DNA of 64,000 bases from JACCXG01 sp963750935 (lineage in GTDB: Bacteria; Acidobacteriota; Vicinamibacteria; Vicinamibacterales; 2-12-FULL-66-21): NCBI GenBank assembly GCA_963750935.1, contig CAVVSR010000018.1, forward strand, positions 466,121 through 530,120, written 5' to 3'. Positions 49,994 through 60,689 of the stretch are shown here, one piece after another (position 1 is the first letter of the stretch; each line of letters begins with the position of its first letter). The notes under the pieces are model-generated. The model saw only the letters and a program-made list of their open reading frames with translations, was not told the origin of the DNA and searched no databases. The translations under genes were made by a program, and so were the position numbers.

Positions 49994-52940
49994 TCACCGC
50001 AGCGGTAACGGCCCGAAATACTTGTCCAGCCACGCGAGCGTCTCTCTCATCGCTTCGGCGCGTGGGAGCGTGTGGCTCGTCTCGTAGACGAGCCACTTCT
50101 TGTCGTGGTCGGGTACGCCGAGCAGCTGGAACATGAATCGCTGCGACGTGTCGACGGGAAAGAAGAAGTCGTAGCGGCCGTTCAGCATCAGGCTGGGCAC
50201 GTGCACGCGGGGCGCGAAATTGATCGCCTCAGCTTCGGGCCTGGCGTGCTGGAAGTAGAACCCGCCGACGTTGAAGATCGACAGCTTGAACCGCGGTTCC
50301 GTGGCCACCATGATCGTGCCCATCGCGGCGCCCCAGCTGATGCCGAAATAGCCGATCCGGTTGCGGTCGATATCCGGCCGGGTCTCGAGGTAGTCGACGG
50401 TGCGCTGGATATCCTTCGACCACATCACGACGTGGTCGCGGAAGAAGGCGTTCGCCGTCGGGAAGTCCGACGTGAGCTCGTCGCGGCGTTCGTGCGTGCT
50501 CTTCAGGATCGGGAGCACCATCGCGCGGCCGCTGCTGACAACGTAATCGAACACCTCGAGGATACGCGCGAGGCCGTCGCGGCTCGACGCTTGGTGAATG
50601 GCGCTGATGCCCGGATAGATGATGAGCGTCTGATACGGGGGGTCAGCGCGCTTCGGAAGAACCAGGTGCGCCGACATGCGCTCGCCGCCGTAGGCTGCGT
50701 TGAACGTCACCGTCTCGATGCGCCAGTCCCGCGCCGTCTCCTCTGCGCCGACGCGCTGCGACGCGAGTTCGCTGCGATCGTAGGAGTACTGGTTCGCGTA
50801 CGCGCGGAACACGTCGTCGCTGACGGGCCGCTCGCGGCTGAAGTCGCGGAAGAAGAACTCGACCTCGCGCATCAGCTCGCCGCGGAGCGCGCCGGCGGAT
50901 GCCGTTTTCATCGTGCGGAAGCCGAATGACGGCTCGCGATCCCAGGGCGATCGCGCATCCGGATCGTTGAAAAAGTACGACGGATCGTTCCATCCGCCGC
51001 CGAGCGTGTACCGTCGGCCGTTACCCGCCTCGTTCCAGCACCACTCCTTGACGTTGCCCGCGAGGTCGAACGTGCCGAAGCGACTCCGTGCCCCCGACTG
51101 GCCCACCGGCAGCGGACTATTGGCGTTGAACCGCCCGAGCCGCAGGAGGGCGGTGCTCGTCGACCGCCGATCGGCTGCGACGCTCCAGTGGAAGATCGTC
51201 GGGAGCATCTTGCCGACGAAGTTCGCGTACGCCGCGGCCTCGTACCAGTTCACGCCGCCCACGGGTTCCTCGTCCCTTCCGTTTGCGTACGTGCCAAGCT
51301 CCCACGTCGCGGGGCCGGGTCTTCCCGAGCGATCACGCAGCAGCGCCATGGCCTCGTCCCAGCTCAGCTCGCGGCCGTCGCGGACGAAGGGCACCTTCCA
51401 GAAACGGCGATCGCGGTACCCGCCGGCGTCGACGAACGTCTTATACTCGCGGTTGGTGACCTCGAATCGATCGATCCAGTAGTCGCCGAGTTCGAATGCC
51501 GGCACGTGCTCGAGGCCAGCCGTCGCGAGCAGCTGTAGCCCGCGCGGCGATGCGCGCACCATTCCGGGCGGAACGCGATCCGGCGGATCCATGACGTACG
51601 CATGCGGGACGCGCGGCGCGCGGCTCGCGATCGTCAGGTACGGCGGTAATAGCCCGACGTCGTGCAAGCTGGCAAAGCCGGGCTTCGCGATCTCCCATTC
51701 GAGGAGTCCCTGCGGGATCGCGGCGCCGCGCACCGGCGTCGAGCCGAGGAGGCGCCACGCGCCGCTGCTGCCGTAACCGCGGTAGCGCACGTCCGCGCCA
51801 TCGGGGGTCGAGTCGATATCGATGGTGCGCGAGACGCGCCGCGTCGCGGCGGCAAGCTCGTTCGTGCCCGACAGCACCGGCGCAACCTCGCGTGCGAGGT
51901 CGAATCCGGCAATGAACTCGCCGCGATCGGCGAACGCCACGATCCGCGGAATGGCGACCTCACGCGCCCACCGGGCTTTCTCCTGCCGTCGATACCACGT
52001 GAGTCCCGCGGCGATGGCAGCGACGATCACCAGCACCCCTGCCGCGATGACGCCGGCCCGCCAACGCCGCCACCCGCCGGAAGGCGCGGCGATCTGGACC
52101 GCACCAAATTGCGCGCGTTGCCACGCGGAAAGCCGGTCATAGATGTCGCCCGCCGTCAGGGTGCGCAGGCTGCGGTCCTTTTCCAGCGCCAGATCAACGA
52201 TGTCCGCGAGCAGCTTCGGCGCGTCCGGCCGGATGACGCCCACGGGCTCCGGCGAGCGTTCGAGCACCGCCTGCATAGTCGCAAAGACGTTCGCACACGT
52301 CGAACGGCGCACGCCCGGTCAGCATCTGGTGCAACGTCACGCCAAAAGCCCAGATGTCTGCCCGTTCGTCCACGGCCTCGCCGCGCACCTGCTCCGGCGC
52401 CATGTAGGCGACGGTGCCGACCGTCGTGCCGGCGCCGGTCAGCCGGGACACCGTCTGCTGGCTGTCGCCGAACACCGTCGCCAGGCCGAAATCGAGAACG
52501 CGCACGTGGCCCTCGGGCCCGACCATGACGTTGGCCGGCTTGAGGTCACGATGGACGATGCCGGCGGCGTGCGCGGCGGCGAGCGCCGCAGCGATCTGCG
52601 AAGCGATCGCAGGGATGTCCGACAGCGGCATCGGCCCGCGCGCGACACGCGCCTCGAGCGTCTCGCCCGGGCAGTACGCCATGACGATCAGCGGAACGTC
52701 CTCGTGTTCGACGACCCCGTGGATGGCCGCGATGTTCGGATGGTCGAGCGCGCTCGCCGCGCGCGCCTCGCGCAGGAACCGCCGCGTCGCCTCGGGATCG
52801 TGTGCGGCGGTCATGACCTTCACGGCAACTTGGCGGCCGAGCTGCAGGTCCTCGGCGAGGTAGACGATCCCCATGCCGCCGGCGCCGAGCTGTCGGAGCA
52901 CGCGGAAATGGCCAATCGTGTCGCCGACGGCGAATGTCAT
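49994..52940 (-). pseudogene. Fusion of Ser/Thr kinase, SUMF1-like domain and alpha/beta hydrolase, one frameshift
   Basis: Read through one frameshift near 52291-52296 this is about 980 residues. Order: kinase (LGAGGMGIVY, VAVKVMT, HRDLKPANV, DFGLATV, YMAPEQVRGE), a transmembrane helix (about 52020-52075), a small beta domain (PEGA-like, STPDGADVRYRGYG), a SUMF1/FGE-type domain (YWIDRFEVTNREYKTFVDAG, GNVKEWCWNEAGNG) that lacks the paired catalytic Cys of true FGE enzymes, and an alpha/beta hydrolase with GYFGISWGAAMG (Ser nucleophile), LNGRYDFFFP (Asp) and YETSHTLPR (His). The kinase would be inside and the other domains outside. The frameshift may be an error. Confidence 0.85.
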
Positions 52941-53197
52941 AGAACTGCAGAGTATAACGCCCTGCTTATGCCGCGGGACGTGTCCGTCACGCCCTGGGGC
53001 AGAGGGTCTCCGACCCGACGTGTACGCGGTTTTTTCGAGCCCGGACCGGCCCTGGCGTCAGCGTCTCGTTCGTTACGGCGAGCAGTTGCGTTTCGGCAGG
53101 ACAGGTGAAAGCAACCGTCGATGCGGGCCTTGGCGAGCGTGTCTACGGCTGCTTTCGCGATTGGCCGACACGCGATGAGAGGCGAAGATTCGATTAG

Positions 53198-53566
53198 ATG
53201 GGAGCGATGCTCAAGATGCCGTTTGGAATAATCCTTCTTGCGGGTGTGCTTCTCGTAGCGGGCCTTGTGGGGATTGCTGCATTCTGGGGCCTCTTACCAC
53301 GTACTTCCAATACTTCCCCTCTCGCGGCGCTCTTCGTTCTGATGTGGAGTTGCACCTGTCTCGTCACCGGCGCCCTCACGTGGCGCCGCTCTCGCCTCGC
53401 AGCTCCGTCCTTTCTTGCGTCGATCGGATTACTGCTGTTCCCGGCGTCGTTCATTTTCCCAGGGGGCCAGCTCTTTTTCCCTTCGTTCGTGGTTATCGTT
53501 CTGGTCGCTTTTCTCGGCTACCGGTATCTTCGAAGGGCACGTCAGTCGCCGCCCAGTGGCCGCTGA
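53198..53566 (+). CDS. Small polytopic membrane protein
   Basis: The 122-residue frame has three or four transmembrane helices (about 8-33, 42-62, 68-88 and 92-110) and a basic C-terminus (YRYLRRARQSPPSGR). There is no recognisable family. The region before it (52941-53197) contains no gene I can support. Confidence 0.5.
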   Translation: MGAMLKMPFGIILLAGVLLVAGLVGIAAFWGLLPRTSNTSPLAALFVLMWSCTCLVTGALTWRRSRLAAPSFLASIGLLLFPASFIFPGGQLFFPSFVVIVLVAFLGYRYLRRARQSPPSGR

Positions 53567-53685
53567 ACTGATCGTCCGTCACGAGGTGCCAGACCACCTG
53601 GCACGCCCATCGAAAGCCCATCAGGAAACCAAAGAAAGAGACGGACCTCCGTCCTCACTCGATCCGTCTACTCCTGTGGGGCCCA

Positions 53686-54951
53686 ATGATGATGTTGCCA
53701 TTGCTCCTGCTTTCGCTGGCCTGGGCGCCTGAGCGTCAACTGCCGCCGGCGCCAGCCGAGTTTCAACTCGGCGCCGTGTCGGTCACCGGGGTGAGCCGGT
53801 ATACCCCGGCCGAGGTCACGAGACTGAGCGCCCTCAAAGCGGGCCAGCCGGTCAGGCCGTCTGATCTCGACAACACCGTGAAGCAGATGTCGTCCACCGG
53901 GCTCTTTGCGAGCCTGAAATATCGCTACACCACGTCCGGCAACCGCCTGGACGTCACGTTCGACATCGAGGAGCCGCCGTGGTCGATGCCCGTCGTCTTC
54001 GATAACTTCGTCTGGCTGCGGGATGAGGAGCTGCTCGCCGCCGTCAAGCAGGACGTGCCGACGTTCGACGGCACGCTGCCGATCAACTCGGAAGTGACGT
54101 CGTACATGACCGGCGTGCTGCAGCACCTCCTCGACGAACGCCAAATCCGAGGTCGGGTCGAGTTCGCGCTCCACAACAGCCAGACGACCGGTAAGAACCA
54201 GTATCTGTTCAGCGTGAAAGGCACCGGCTTGGGTGTCTGCGCCCTGCGCGTGACCGGCGCGTCGGTGATTCCCGAGAGCCAGCTCGTCGAGGCGGCGGCG
54301 GAGCTCACGCGCCGCGACTACTCGCGGCTGTATCTGACGGAGCTGGCCAACGGCACGCTTCGGACGATGTACCAGCAGCGCGGCTACTGGCGGGCCGAGT
54401 TCCGCGACCCGATCGCGACGCTCGGGACGGCACCGGACGCTTGTGCCGGCGTGAGCGTCACGCTTCGCGTCGACGAAGGCGCCCCATACATGTGGGATCG
54501 CGCGGAGTGGCGCGGCGTCTCGGCGATCACCACGAAAGAGCTGGACGCCGCGCTTGGCCTGAAGCCTGGCGACGTGGCGGACGTGACGAAGATCGAAACG
54601 GGCCTGCGCCAGGTCCGCGGCGCCTATCGCCATCTCGGTTACATGCAGCAGCGATCGACGATGACGCCCAAGCCCGACGACGCGACACGCCGGCTGGTGT
54701 TGGACGTGAGGGTCGAGGAGGGTCCGCAGTTTCGTCTCGGCGAGCTCACCATTACAGGCATGGGCGACCAGGACGCCGACGCGCTTCGCAAGAAGTGGAC
54801 GCTCAAGGCGGGGGACATCTACGACGACTCGTACATCCAGCAGTTCCGGAGGGAGAACGGCACTCCGACTCGACGGCTGACGCTGGAACCGGCGATCGAC
54901 GCGGCAAGGAAGGTCATCGATCTGAAGATTATGGCTGCGGCGAGGCAATAG
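53686..54951 (+). CDS. Secreted protein with POTRA domains and no beta-barrel
   Basis: The 421-residue protein has a signal peptide (MMMLPLLLLSLAWA) and at least four POTRA-like repeats as in BamA/Omp85: LGAVSVTGVSRYTPAEVTRL, LRVTGASVIPESQLVEAAAE, AEWRGVSAITTKELDAALGL and LGELTITGMGDQDADALRKK, each ending in a beta-hairpin with VxFDI/VxV pattern. It stops before any outer-membrane barrel (ending DLKIMAAARQ). It may be a periplasmic binding or assembly factor. An alternative is a truncated Omp85 protein, but the 3' end is followed by unrelated sequence. Confidence 0.82.
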   Translation: MMMLPLLLLSLAWAPERQLPPAPAEFQLGAVSVTGVSRYTPAEVTRLSALKAGQPVRPSDLDNTVKQMSSTGLFASLKYRYTTSGNRLDVTFDIEEPPWSMPVVFDNFVWLRDEELLAAVKQDVPTFDGTLPINSEVTSYMTGVLQHLLDERQIRGRVEFALHNSQTTGKNQYLFSVKGTGLGVCALRVTGASVIPESQLVEAAAELTRRDYSRLYLTELANGTLRTMYQQRGYWRAEFRDPIATLGTAPDACAGVSVTLRVDEGAPYMWDRAEWRGVSAITTKELDAALGLKPGDVADVTKIETGLRQVRGAYRHLGYMQQRSTMTPKPDDATRRLVLDVRVEEGPQFRLGELTITGMGDQDADALRKKWTLKAGDIYDDSYIQQFRRENGTPTRRLTLEPAIDAARKVIDLKIMAAARQ

Positions 54952-55434
54952 GCTTCGCACGCCCGGTGCGCCTGTATTCCCGTCCCTCCCTGTTGGACGC
55001 TTCTGAGATCCGATGCTCCTCGATCGACCCTCTACGGCGGTCGGTTATGAAGACATCCTGGAGACGGAGGATCCCGCGATTGAGAAACCTATCGCGCGCT
55101 TCGTCAATGCGGTCTCGCCGTGGAATCCGACTGACACACTCGATGGCGAGGGCCCGGGTGAGGGGCGTCGCTCGCCACAGACCTGTGGCCGGAATGCGAG
55201 GAGGAGCCACCAAATGCCGAGGAGATGCCCCGCCGCACCCACGGGGCGCGCGCAGGCCGGGCTCCGGCCGGCAACGAGGTACGCCGAACGGTCTCCACCC
55301 TGGAAATGCGCGCGACCCGGACGTGGAACGCACCTGGACCATGGGGGCAATCCGCGCCGTCTGCGGTGACAGCCGGGATCCCTCTTAATATTTCTGAGCG
55401 CGTGTCGACGGTGCTCTCCCTGGCTTGGTCTTTT
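54952..55434. other. Intergenic region, no supported gene
   Basis: Between the POTRA gene and the IS element I see no open frame with a convincing start, no RNA gene and no clear repeat. It is probably the left part of the insertion target region. Confidence 0.5.
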
Positions 55435-55438
55435 CTTC
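55435..55438. repeat. Target-site duplication (left) of the IS3 element
   Basis: CTTC here and at 56985-56988 flank the element exactly, as expected for a 4-bp target duplication made at insertion. Confidence 0.65.
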
Positions 55439-55467
55439 TGAACCACCCCGGGTTTGTCGGAGAGCGG
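55439..55467. repeat. Left terminal inverted repeat of the IS3 element
   Basis: Begins TGAACCACCCCGGGTTTGTC and continues GGAG; it matches the inverted right end (56956-56984) at about 20 of the first 26 positions. Confidence 0.75.
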
Positions 55468-55626
55468 TTAGTGTGAGTTCGGCGTTCTCAGATATGCGAA
55501 GAAAGCCATGCAGGCGCTCGGCGGCCTGCGCGAGGGACATCGATGTCGGGCGAGGATGCCGCCGAGCGCCCCCGCGTGAATCGGGCACGACGGTGAATTC
55601 AGCGTCGATCGACGGAAGCTCGACCT

Positions 55627-56605
55627 CATAGGATGCCCCAGGAGCAACGATCATCGGTCGGTGCAGGCTGCAGTATCCCCGCGGCGACGTCGTCGTCGAT
55701 CGTCGTGGGCCCGCGCAGCTGCTCATAGTAGCGCGCTTCATATTCGGCCGGCGGCACGTAGCCAATCGGTTCGAGCAGCCGGCGCGTGTTGAACCAGTCG
55801 ACCCACGTCGAGCGTGGCGAATTCGACGGCCTCGAGATGCCGCCACGGGCCCTTCCGTTGAATCACCTCCGTCTTGAAGAGGCCGATGACCGATTCGGCG
55901 AGCGCGTTGTCATAGGAATCGCCGCGGCTGCCGACCGACGGCTCGATGCCGGCCTCGGCCAGCCGGTCGGTGTAGCGCATCGACAGATACTGCGTGCCGC
56001 GATCGCTGTGATGCACGAGGTCGTCGACGCCGGCGCCGCGGCGGTCGTAGATCGCCTGCTCGAGCGCATCGAGCACGAAGTCGGTCGCGCAGCGACGCCG
56101 AGACCCGCCAGCCGACGATCCGCCGCGCGAAGACGTCGATCACGAAGGCCACGTAGACGAAGCCGCGCCAGGTGGCGACGTAGGTGAAGTCCGCGACCCA
56201 GAGCTGATTCGGCCGCGTGGCGGTGAACTGGCGATCGACGAGATCGGCCGGCCGCGCGGCCGCCGGCGTCCGGCTCGCGTGGTGATCGTCCAGGCGCGCC
56301 CGCGCACGGCGCCCCGCAAGCCCCAGCGCGCGCATCAGGCGCGCGACCGTGCAGCGCGCCACGCGGACGCCTTCGCGCCGCAGCTGCTTCCACACCTTCC
56401 GCGGGCCCGTAGACCTGCTCGTTGCTCGTCCCAGACGCGCTGAATCGCGCGCGCGCAGCTCGTCGTCGCGCCGCGCCCGCGCCGACCGCGTCGTCGGATC
56501 CGCTGCTGCGCCTTGCGCAGGAAGTACGTCGACGGAGCGATCGGCAGGACCGCGCAGATCGGCTCGACTCCGTACGTCGTCCCGATGCTGATCGATGAAG
56601 CGCGA
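55627..56605 (-). pseudogene. IS3 orfB: DDE transposase (rve integrase domain), frameshifted
   Basis: The pieces in order are YGVEPICAVLPIAPSTYFLR (HTH21-like start), VRVARCTVARLMRALGLAGR, then the catalytic core: first Asp in LWVADFTYVATWRGF, second in VHHSDRGTQYLSM and Glu in DNALAESVIGLFKTE, so the DDE triad is complete. The end is YEARYYEQLRGP...CSWGIL at the stop 55627. At least three frameshifts interrupt it (near 56570, 56400 and 56080) and one more near 55800. The start is uncertain and overlaps the orfA end. Confidence 0.8.
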
Positions 56606-56608
56606 CCA

Positions 56609-56933
56609 TCACTTCGCTCGGCGGTCGAGCTCCGCCTGGGCGAAAAACGCCGACGCCTTCCGCAGGATCTCGTTGGCGCGCTTCAGCTCGACGTTCTCGC
56701 GCTCGAGCTGCTTCAGCTCGCTGCGCGCTCGTCGGTCGTCAGGCCGGGCCGCTGGCCGGCATCGCGCTCGGCCTGGCGCACCCAGCGGCGCAGCGATTCC
56801 GTCCGTGCATCCCGAGCTTCTCGGCGACCGACCGAATCGCCGCCCACTGCGACGGATGCTCGGGGGCGTGCTCGAAGACCATCCGGACGGCACGCTCACG
56901 CACCTCCGGGGAATACTTGCTGGGTCGTCCCAT
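56609..56933 (-). pseudogene. IS3 orfA: HTH transposase subunit, frameshifted
   Basis: The start MGRPSKYSPEVRERAVRMVF and AAIRSVAEKLGMH form the HTH of orfA; after a shift the frame continues TESLRRWVRQAERDAGQ, and after another the leucine-zipper part SELKQLERENVELKRANEIL ending FFAQAELDRRAK. In IS3 elements orfA and orfB are normally joined by programmed -1 frameshifting; the extra indels here are not that signal. Confidence 0.8.
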
Positions 56934-56955
56934 GGGCTCCATCCTCTCTCGGAAT

Positions 56956-56984
56956 GGGCCCTCCGATAAACCCGGTACGATTCA
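56956..56984. repeat. Right terminal inverted repeat of the IS3 element
   Basis: Read on the minus strand it begins TGAATCGTACCGGGTTTATC and continues GGAG. It is the inverted partner of 55439-55467. CTTC at 56985-56988 is the right target duplication. Confidence 0.75.
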
Positions 56985-57046
56985 CTTCGCTTGTCTAATT
57001 CAGCCGAGGGCCGCGGCGAGCTATCCGAGACCTGAGTGACACGCTC

Positions 57047-57277
57047 CTAATCCCAGCGCAAGCGCCAAAAGCGTGGCGGGTTCAGGGACGGAGTGAACCT
57101 TTCGTGGCGAACGAGGGGACTGCTTGTCGGGACCGCGACCCTGTGTCCATTACCGCGACCTTGAAGTTGAAGCGACATGGACCCCTTGTGAACCTGCCCT
57201 TGCGCATCCACGCCCACTGACGAGCTAATCCCGACCAGTGCGAGCGTGATAATCATTGATTGAACGAGACGACGCAT
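57047..57277 (-). CDS. Short secreted protein, possibly truncated
   Basis: From ATG 57277 (AAGGAAGGT just upstream) the frame gives a convincing signal peptide (MRRLVQSMIITLALVGISSS, ending near VDAQ) and a short tail of about 50 residues without recognisable fold. The signal peptide is clear, but the mature part looks like a remnant of a longer gene. Confidence 0.4.
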   Translation of the reverse strand: MRRLVQSMIITLALVGISSSVGVDAQGQVHKGSMSLQLQGRGNGHRVAVPTSSPLVRHERFTPSLNPPRFWRLRWD

Positions 57278-58110
57278 CTGACCTTCCTTTGAGGAGCGAT
57301 TCATGGCTGATCCATTCGCAAAGCCTGGGCCGTTTCTCAAATCCCCGTCTTTCAATGGTAGTCTGCTTCACGGCCGTCCGAAGTCTCATTCGCGACCAAC
57401 GTTTGTCATCCGCCAAGGCGAATAGAGGATTTCAGAAGAACGCCCCAGCAGCTTGGGTCAACGATTCCAAGAGGATCGCTCAGCATCGGCCAGGCGCATT
57501 CCACCGCCCAGCCCGGTCCCTGTTTTGCCCGCCTACGAGCCCCCACCACCGGCTGCAAAGCCCCAATCGCAGACGGCCTGACTCTGCGGGGCCGGCCCCT
57601 TTTGTGCGTGTCTCAAAAGCCAGCCGGCGCCCCGCGGATTGCCGGCTCCTTCTTGGAACGAGCGGTGCTCCTTGTCCACTGGCGGTTCGATCCGCTGTCG
57701 GAGCGCACGGCAAGACTCACACAACGGATTGAATTGCCCGGTGAGAATGCCGCCGCCTACGTCGACGAGATCCAGTCGCTATTCGAGCCGAACATGGAGC
57801 CAGGGCTACGAAGGACCGCACAGAGAATGGCGGCATCACGGTAGCGCCATTGCGGCACGATTGGCCGAAGAGACCCTCACAGAAAAGGAGGTCAACAGAC
57901 TCTGGATCAGACCTACTTGCGCCAATATGCAAGCGCAATCATCCCGGAGGCCTGAATGTTTCCGACGGCACTCGCACCCTCACGTCTCACGCTGATCCTG
58001 ACTACGCTCCTCGCGCTCGGCCCTTCCTCACGGACGCCCGTCGCATCCTGCCGCGGCGACTCATTGGGCGGAGAACGCTCAGGAAGACCGCCGCGGTCTG
58101 TTCTGACGGC
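57278..58110. other. Low-content region with a gene fragment
   Basis: Apart from the fragment at 57680-57900, I see no supported gene here. Open frames on both strands are short and lack start signals. It appears to be decayed sequence next to the IS element. Confidence 0.4.
57680..57900 (+). pseudogene. Fragment of a conserved hypothetical gene
   Basis: LTQRIELPGENAAAYVDEIQ followed by LFEPNMEPG and RMAASR resembles the middle of a family of short proteins with VLPGENAxxY and MVAARWR segments. The flanking parts are missing or out of frame. Confidence 0.3.
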
Positions 58111-58774
58111 TCAGCCACCGAGCTCGTCTCGAAACAGTTTCCGGCAGTTGGCATACACCCGCAGCGCCTCCGCGCGATTGCCGGCGACGGCGTGCGCCCG
58201 CATCAGCGCCTGACACGCCATTTCATCGAACGGCTCCGCGGAGAGTGCGTCGGCGGCATGTTGGATGCCGAGCTCGTGCTCGCCGTTGCGAACGCTGACG
58301 GCGGACAGCACGAGCAGCGCTCGGCGCCACACCCGCTGCAGCTGACGCGTGATCGCCGCGGCGACATTTGCGGACGCCCACGCGTTGGACAGCTCGCTGC
58401 CCCGCAACGCGCCTCGGCACGATCGATTGCCGTGCGTGCGTCTTCAATGTCGATCCAGGCCGACGGCACGACGAACTGATATGTGCTGACGTCGCTTGCG
58501 ACGCCATGCGGCCGCGGCACGCCGAGTCTTCGCAGTGACGCCCGAAGCTTGCTGACGACCGCGTTGATCGCCGTCTCCACTGACGGAGGCGTTCCCGATC
58601 CCCAGATGGCCTCGATCACCTGGGCTTTCGACACCGGCTGGGTCCGCCGTGTGCCCAGGAACGCGAACAGCAATCGTCCCTGGCGGCCGCCGAGGGCCGC
58701 GTCGTGATTGGCTTGCGTGAAGAGATTCCCAGAGATCCAAGGTGGACCCTGAACCCGCCAGTGAGGACGAGCAT
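58111..58774 (-). pseudogene. SARP-type regulator (winged helix plus BTAD), frameshifted
   Basis: The N-terminal winged helix is visible as LTGGFRVHLGSLG, then after a shift GGRQGRLLFAFLGTRRTQPV, QVIEAIWGSGTPPSVETAIN and VVSKLRASLRRLGVPRPHGV. A second shift near 58400 leads into the BTAD domain (QLQRVWRRALLVLSAVSVRN, FDEMACQALMRAHAVAGNRA, YANCRKLFRDELG). SARP proteins activate clustered genes. The gene stops right after the BTAD, so it would be a short SARP. No target cluster is evident. Confidence 0.65.
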
Positions 58775-58916
58775 CACGGTCCAGGCGAGGGCGCAGGCGG
58801 TGAGGCGAGCAGCCATCGGCTGAGGGTGCCAGACGATCTCGAGTTGTGGAATCGGGCTGGACCACCGCTTCACGATACACGCGAACCACCGTCGGGCGAT
58901 CAACGCCGTGAACACG

Positions 58917-60561
58917 TCACTTCAACTCCATCACGGTCCCGACGCCCCACCCATCCTTGAAGTCTCCCAGCCGTTTCAGACCGAGGGACAGCAGGCGTTC
59001 AACGACCCGGATGCGTTCCCAGTCCGGAAACTTGTTGTCGTCGTGCACGATGACGTACCTGACGTTCTCGCGTCGCAATGAGGCGACGGAGGCTTCGTCC
59101 GGAAACCGCGCCACGCGTACGAGGCGGTTGAGATAGGACCGTGGATAGAACCCACTGTACCCGTTCAGAAGCGGCATCCAGTGGAACGTCGACATGTACG
59201 TGAACCGGGGATCGAGATGCGGCGCCCAGTCGAGCCTGGCCATCGGGAACTCCGCGACGACGCCGGGAGGAAGGGTCGCGAGCAGCCTGTACAGAGGCGG
59301 GGGCTCGTTGTGATAGGCCACGAGAGGCAGCGAGCCAACTCGATACTCGAGAAGGAGAATGGTGCAGATCAGTGCTGAAGCCGCACGCCGCTTCCGGGTG
59401 GTCATCGCGGCGGTGAGTGCGGCCGTTCCGTAGGCCGCGAGCACACCGAGGAACAAGAGGAAGAACGCCGACGCTCTGGCCGGCGCGCGCAGACCGCGGA
59501 ACACACCGACGTACTCATACAGCAAGGGATACAGCAGCCCGTGCGCGCCGAGAGAGAGTTCGAACGCAAGGACGAGTCCGATCAGATAGGCGATCGCGGG
59601 AATCGTGGGCGGCACAAGCAGCAAGCCGACGAGCGCCAGGAGCGGCGGCAGGATGCCCGGAAACAGGTGCCGCTCGTTACCGCCTACGTGACATCGAGCC
59701 GTACAGAACATTCGTGGGCGTTGCGACGCGATAGTCTCCTGGCCGCGCACTGTTCTCTTTGACCTGATCCGCCGGCCGCGTGCCGACGCGTTCCGATGCC
59801 GCCGTGTAGGGAATCGAATACACCCACGACACCGATGCCGCCAGCGCCGCCCCCAGGACGAGTGCGCGCCCGGTTCGCACCAGCCGGCGACCGCGCAGTG
59901 TCAGCAACTGGAGCAGTGCGACGATCGGGATCAGGAAGAAGAGGAACACCCCGTAGTACACGCTCGACGTCATCTGCAGCGCGAGGAACAGCCCCGTGAG
60001 CAGACCGAATCTGATCGATGCCGTTTCGATGGTCCGCTGCAGGGCCCAAAACGCCCACGGGCTCCACACCGTCCACTGCAGCTCCATGTGCATGTAGTGC
60101 TCGAACCGGTACGGCGCGAACGCGAAGACCAGGCCGGCGGCAAGCGCGCCCCCCGTGCTGCCGGTGAGGTGGCGGGCAAGCACGAAGTTGCCGACGCCCG
60201 ACGCGACGATCGCTCCGAGCAGCATGAGGTTGTGGACCAGCACCGGAGGCATGCCGGCCCACAGCAAGGGGGCCGCCAGGACACCTTCGACCAGCATCGC
60301 GTCCGAGTACGCGAGCACGCCGGGATCCGGCTCGAAGATATTGGCGTTGAACAGCTCGCCGGGCGATGTGGAGAGCGCGTGCGCGATCCAGCGCAGGCGC
60401 CACAGGTTGAAGAACACGTCCTGATGATCGAAGGCGTGCGTGTTGAGGACGAGGGCCTGGGGCCACGTCATGATCAGGGTGAGGAGCACGAACAGGATCG
60501 TGACGCCGGCGCCGCGGCGGAAGATGTCCCCGTGGTCGATCGCGGGCGGAGGCTCAGCCAC
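58917..60561 (-). pseudogene. Polytopic GT-C-like membrane protein, one frameshift
   Basis: From a GTG at 60561 the composite has about 545 residues and ten or more transmembrane helices. The first loop has NTHAFDHQDVFFNLWRLRWI, then LLLGAIVASGVGNFVLARHL. After a frameshift near 59691 it continues GGNERHLFPGILPPLLALVG and ends in a soluble domain (FPDEASVASLRRENVRYVIV). The layout resembles GT-C glycosyltransferases or YfhO-like proteins of envelope glycan synthesis. The specific donor or acceptor is unknown. Confidence 0.7.
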
Positions 60562-60689
60562 ACGCCATCATAGTTCCGCCGGCCTTGCGCGCGATCCTTC
60601 ACAGGCCACAGATCCATCTCACTGCCGAGCAGGCCCCGCCCGCGGCGTGACCGGCACTCGTAACTTCCAAGTTCACCCACGTACTTTTC

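Larger units (their letters stand above)
55439..56984 (-). mobile_element. Complete IS3-family insertion sequence (1546 bp)
   Basis: The element has terminal inverted repeats, a two-frame transposase (orfA and orfB on the minus strand) and a 4-bp target duplication (CTTC). The ends start with TGAA and share the block CCGGGTTT.TCGGAG. The left end also holds a spare open frame beyond the orfB stop. Both transposase frames are broken by small indels. Confidence 0.88.
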
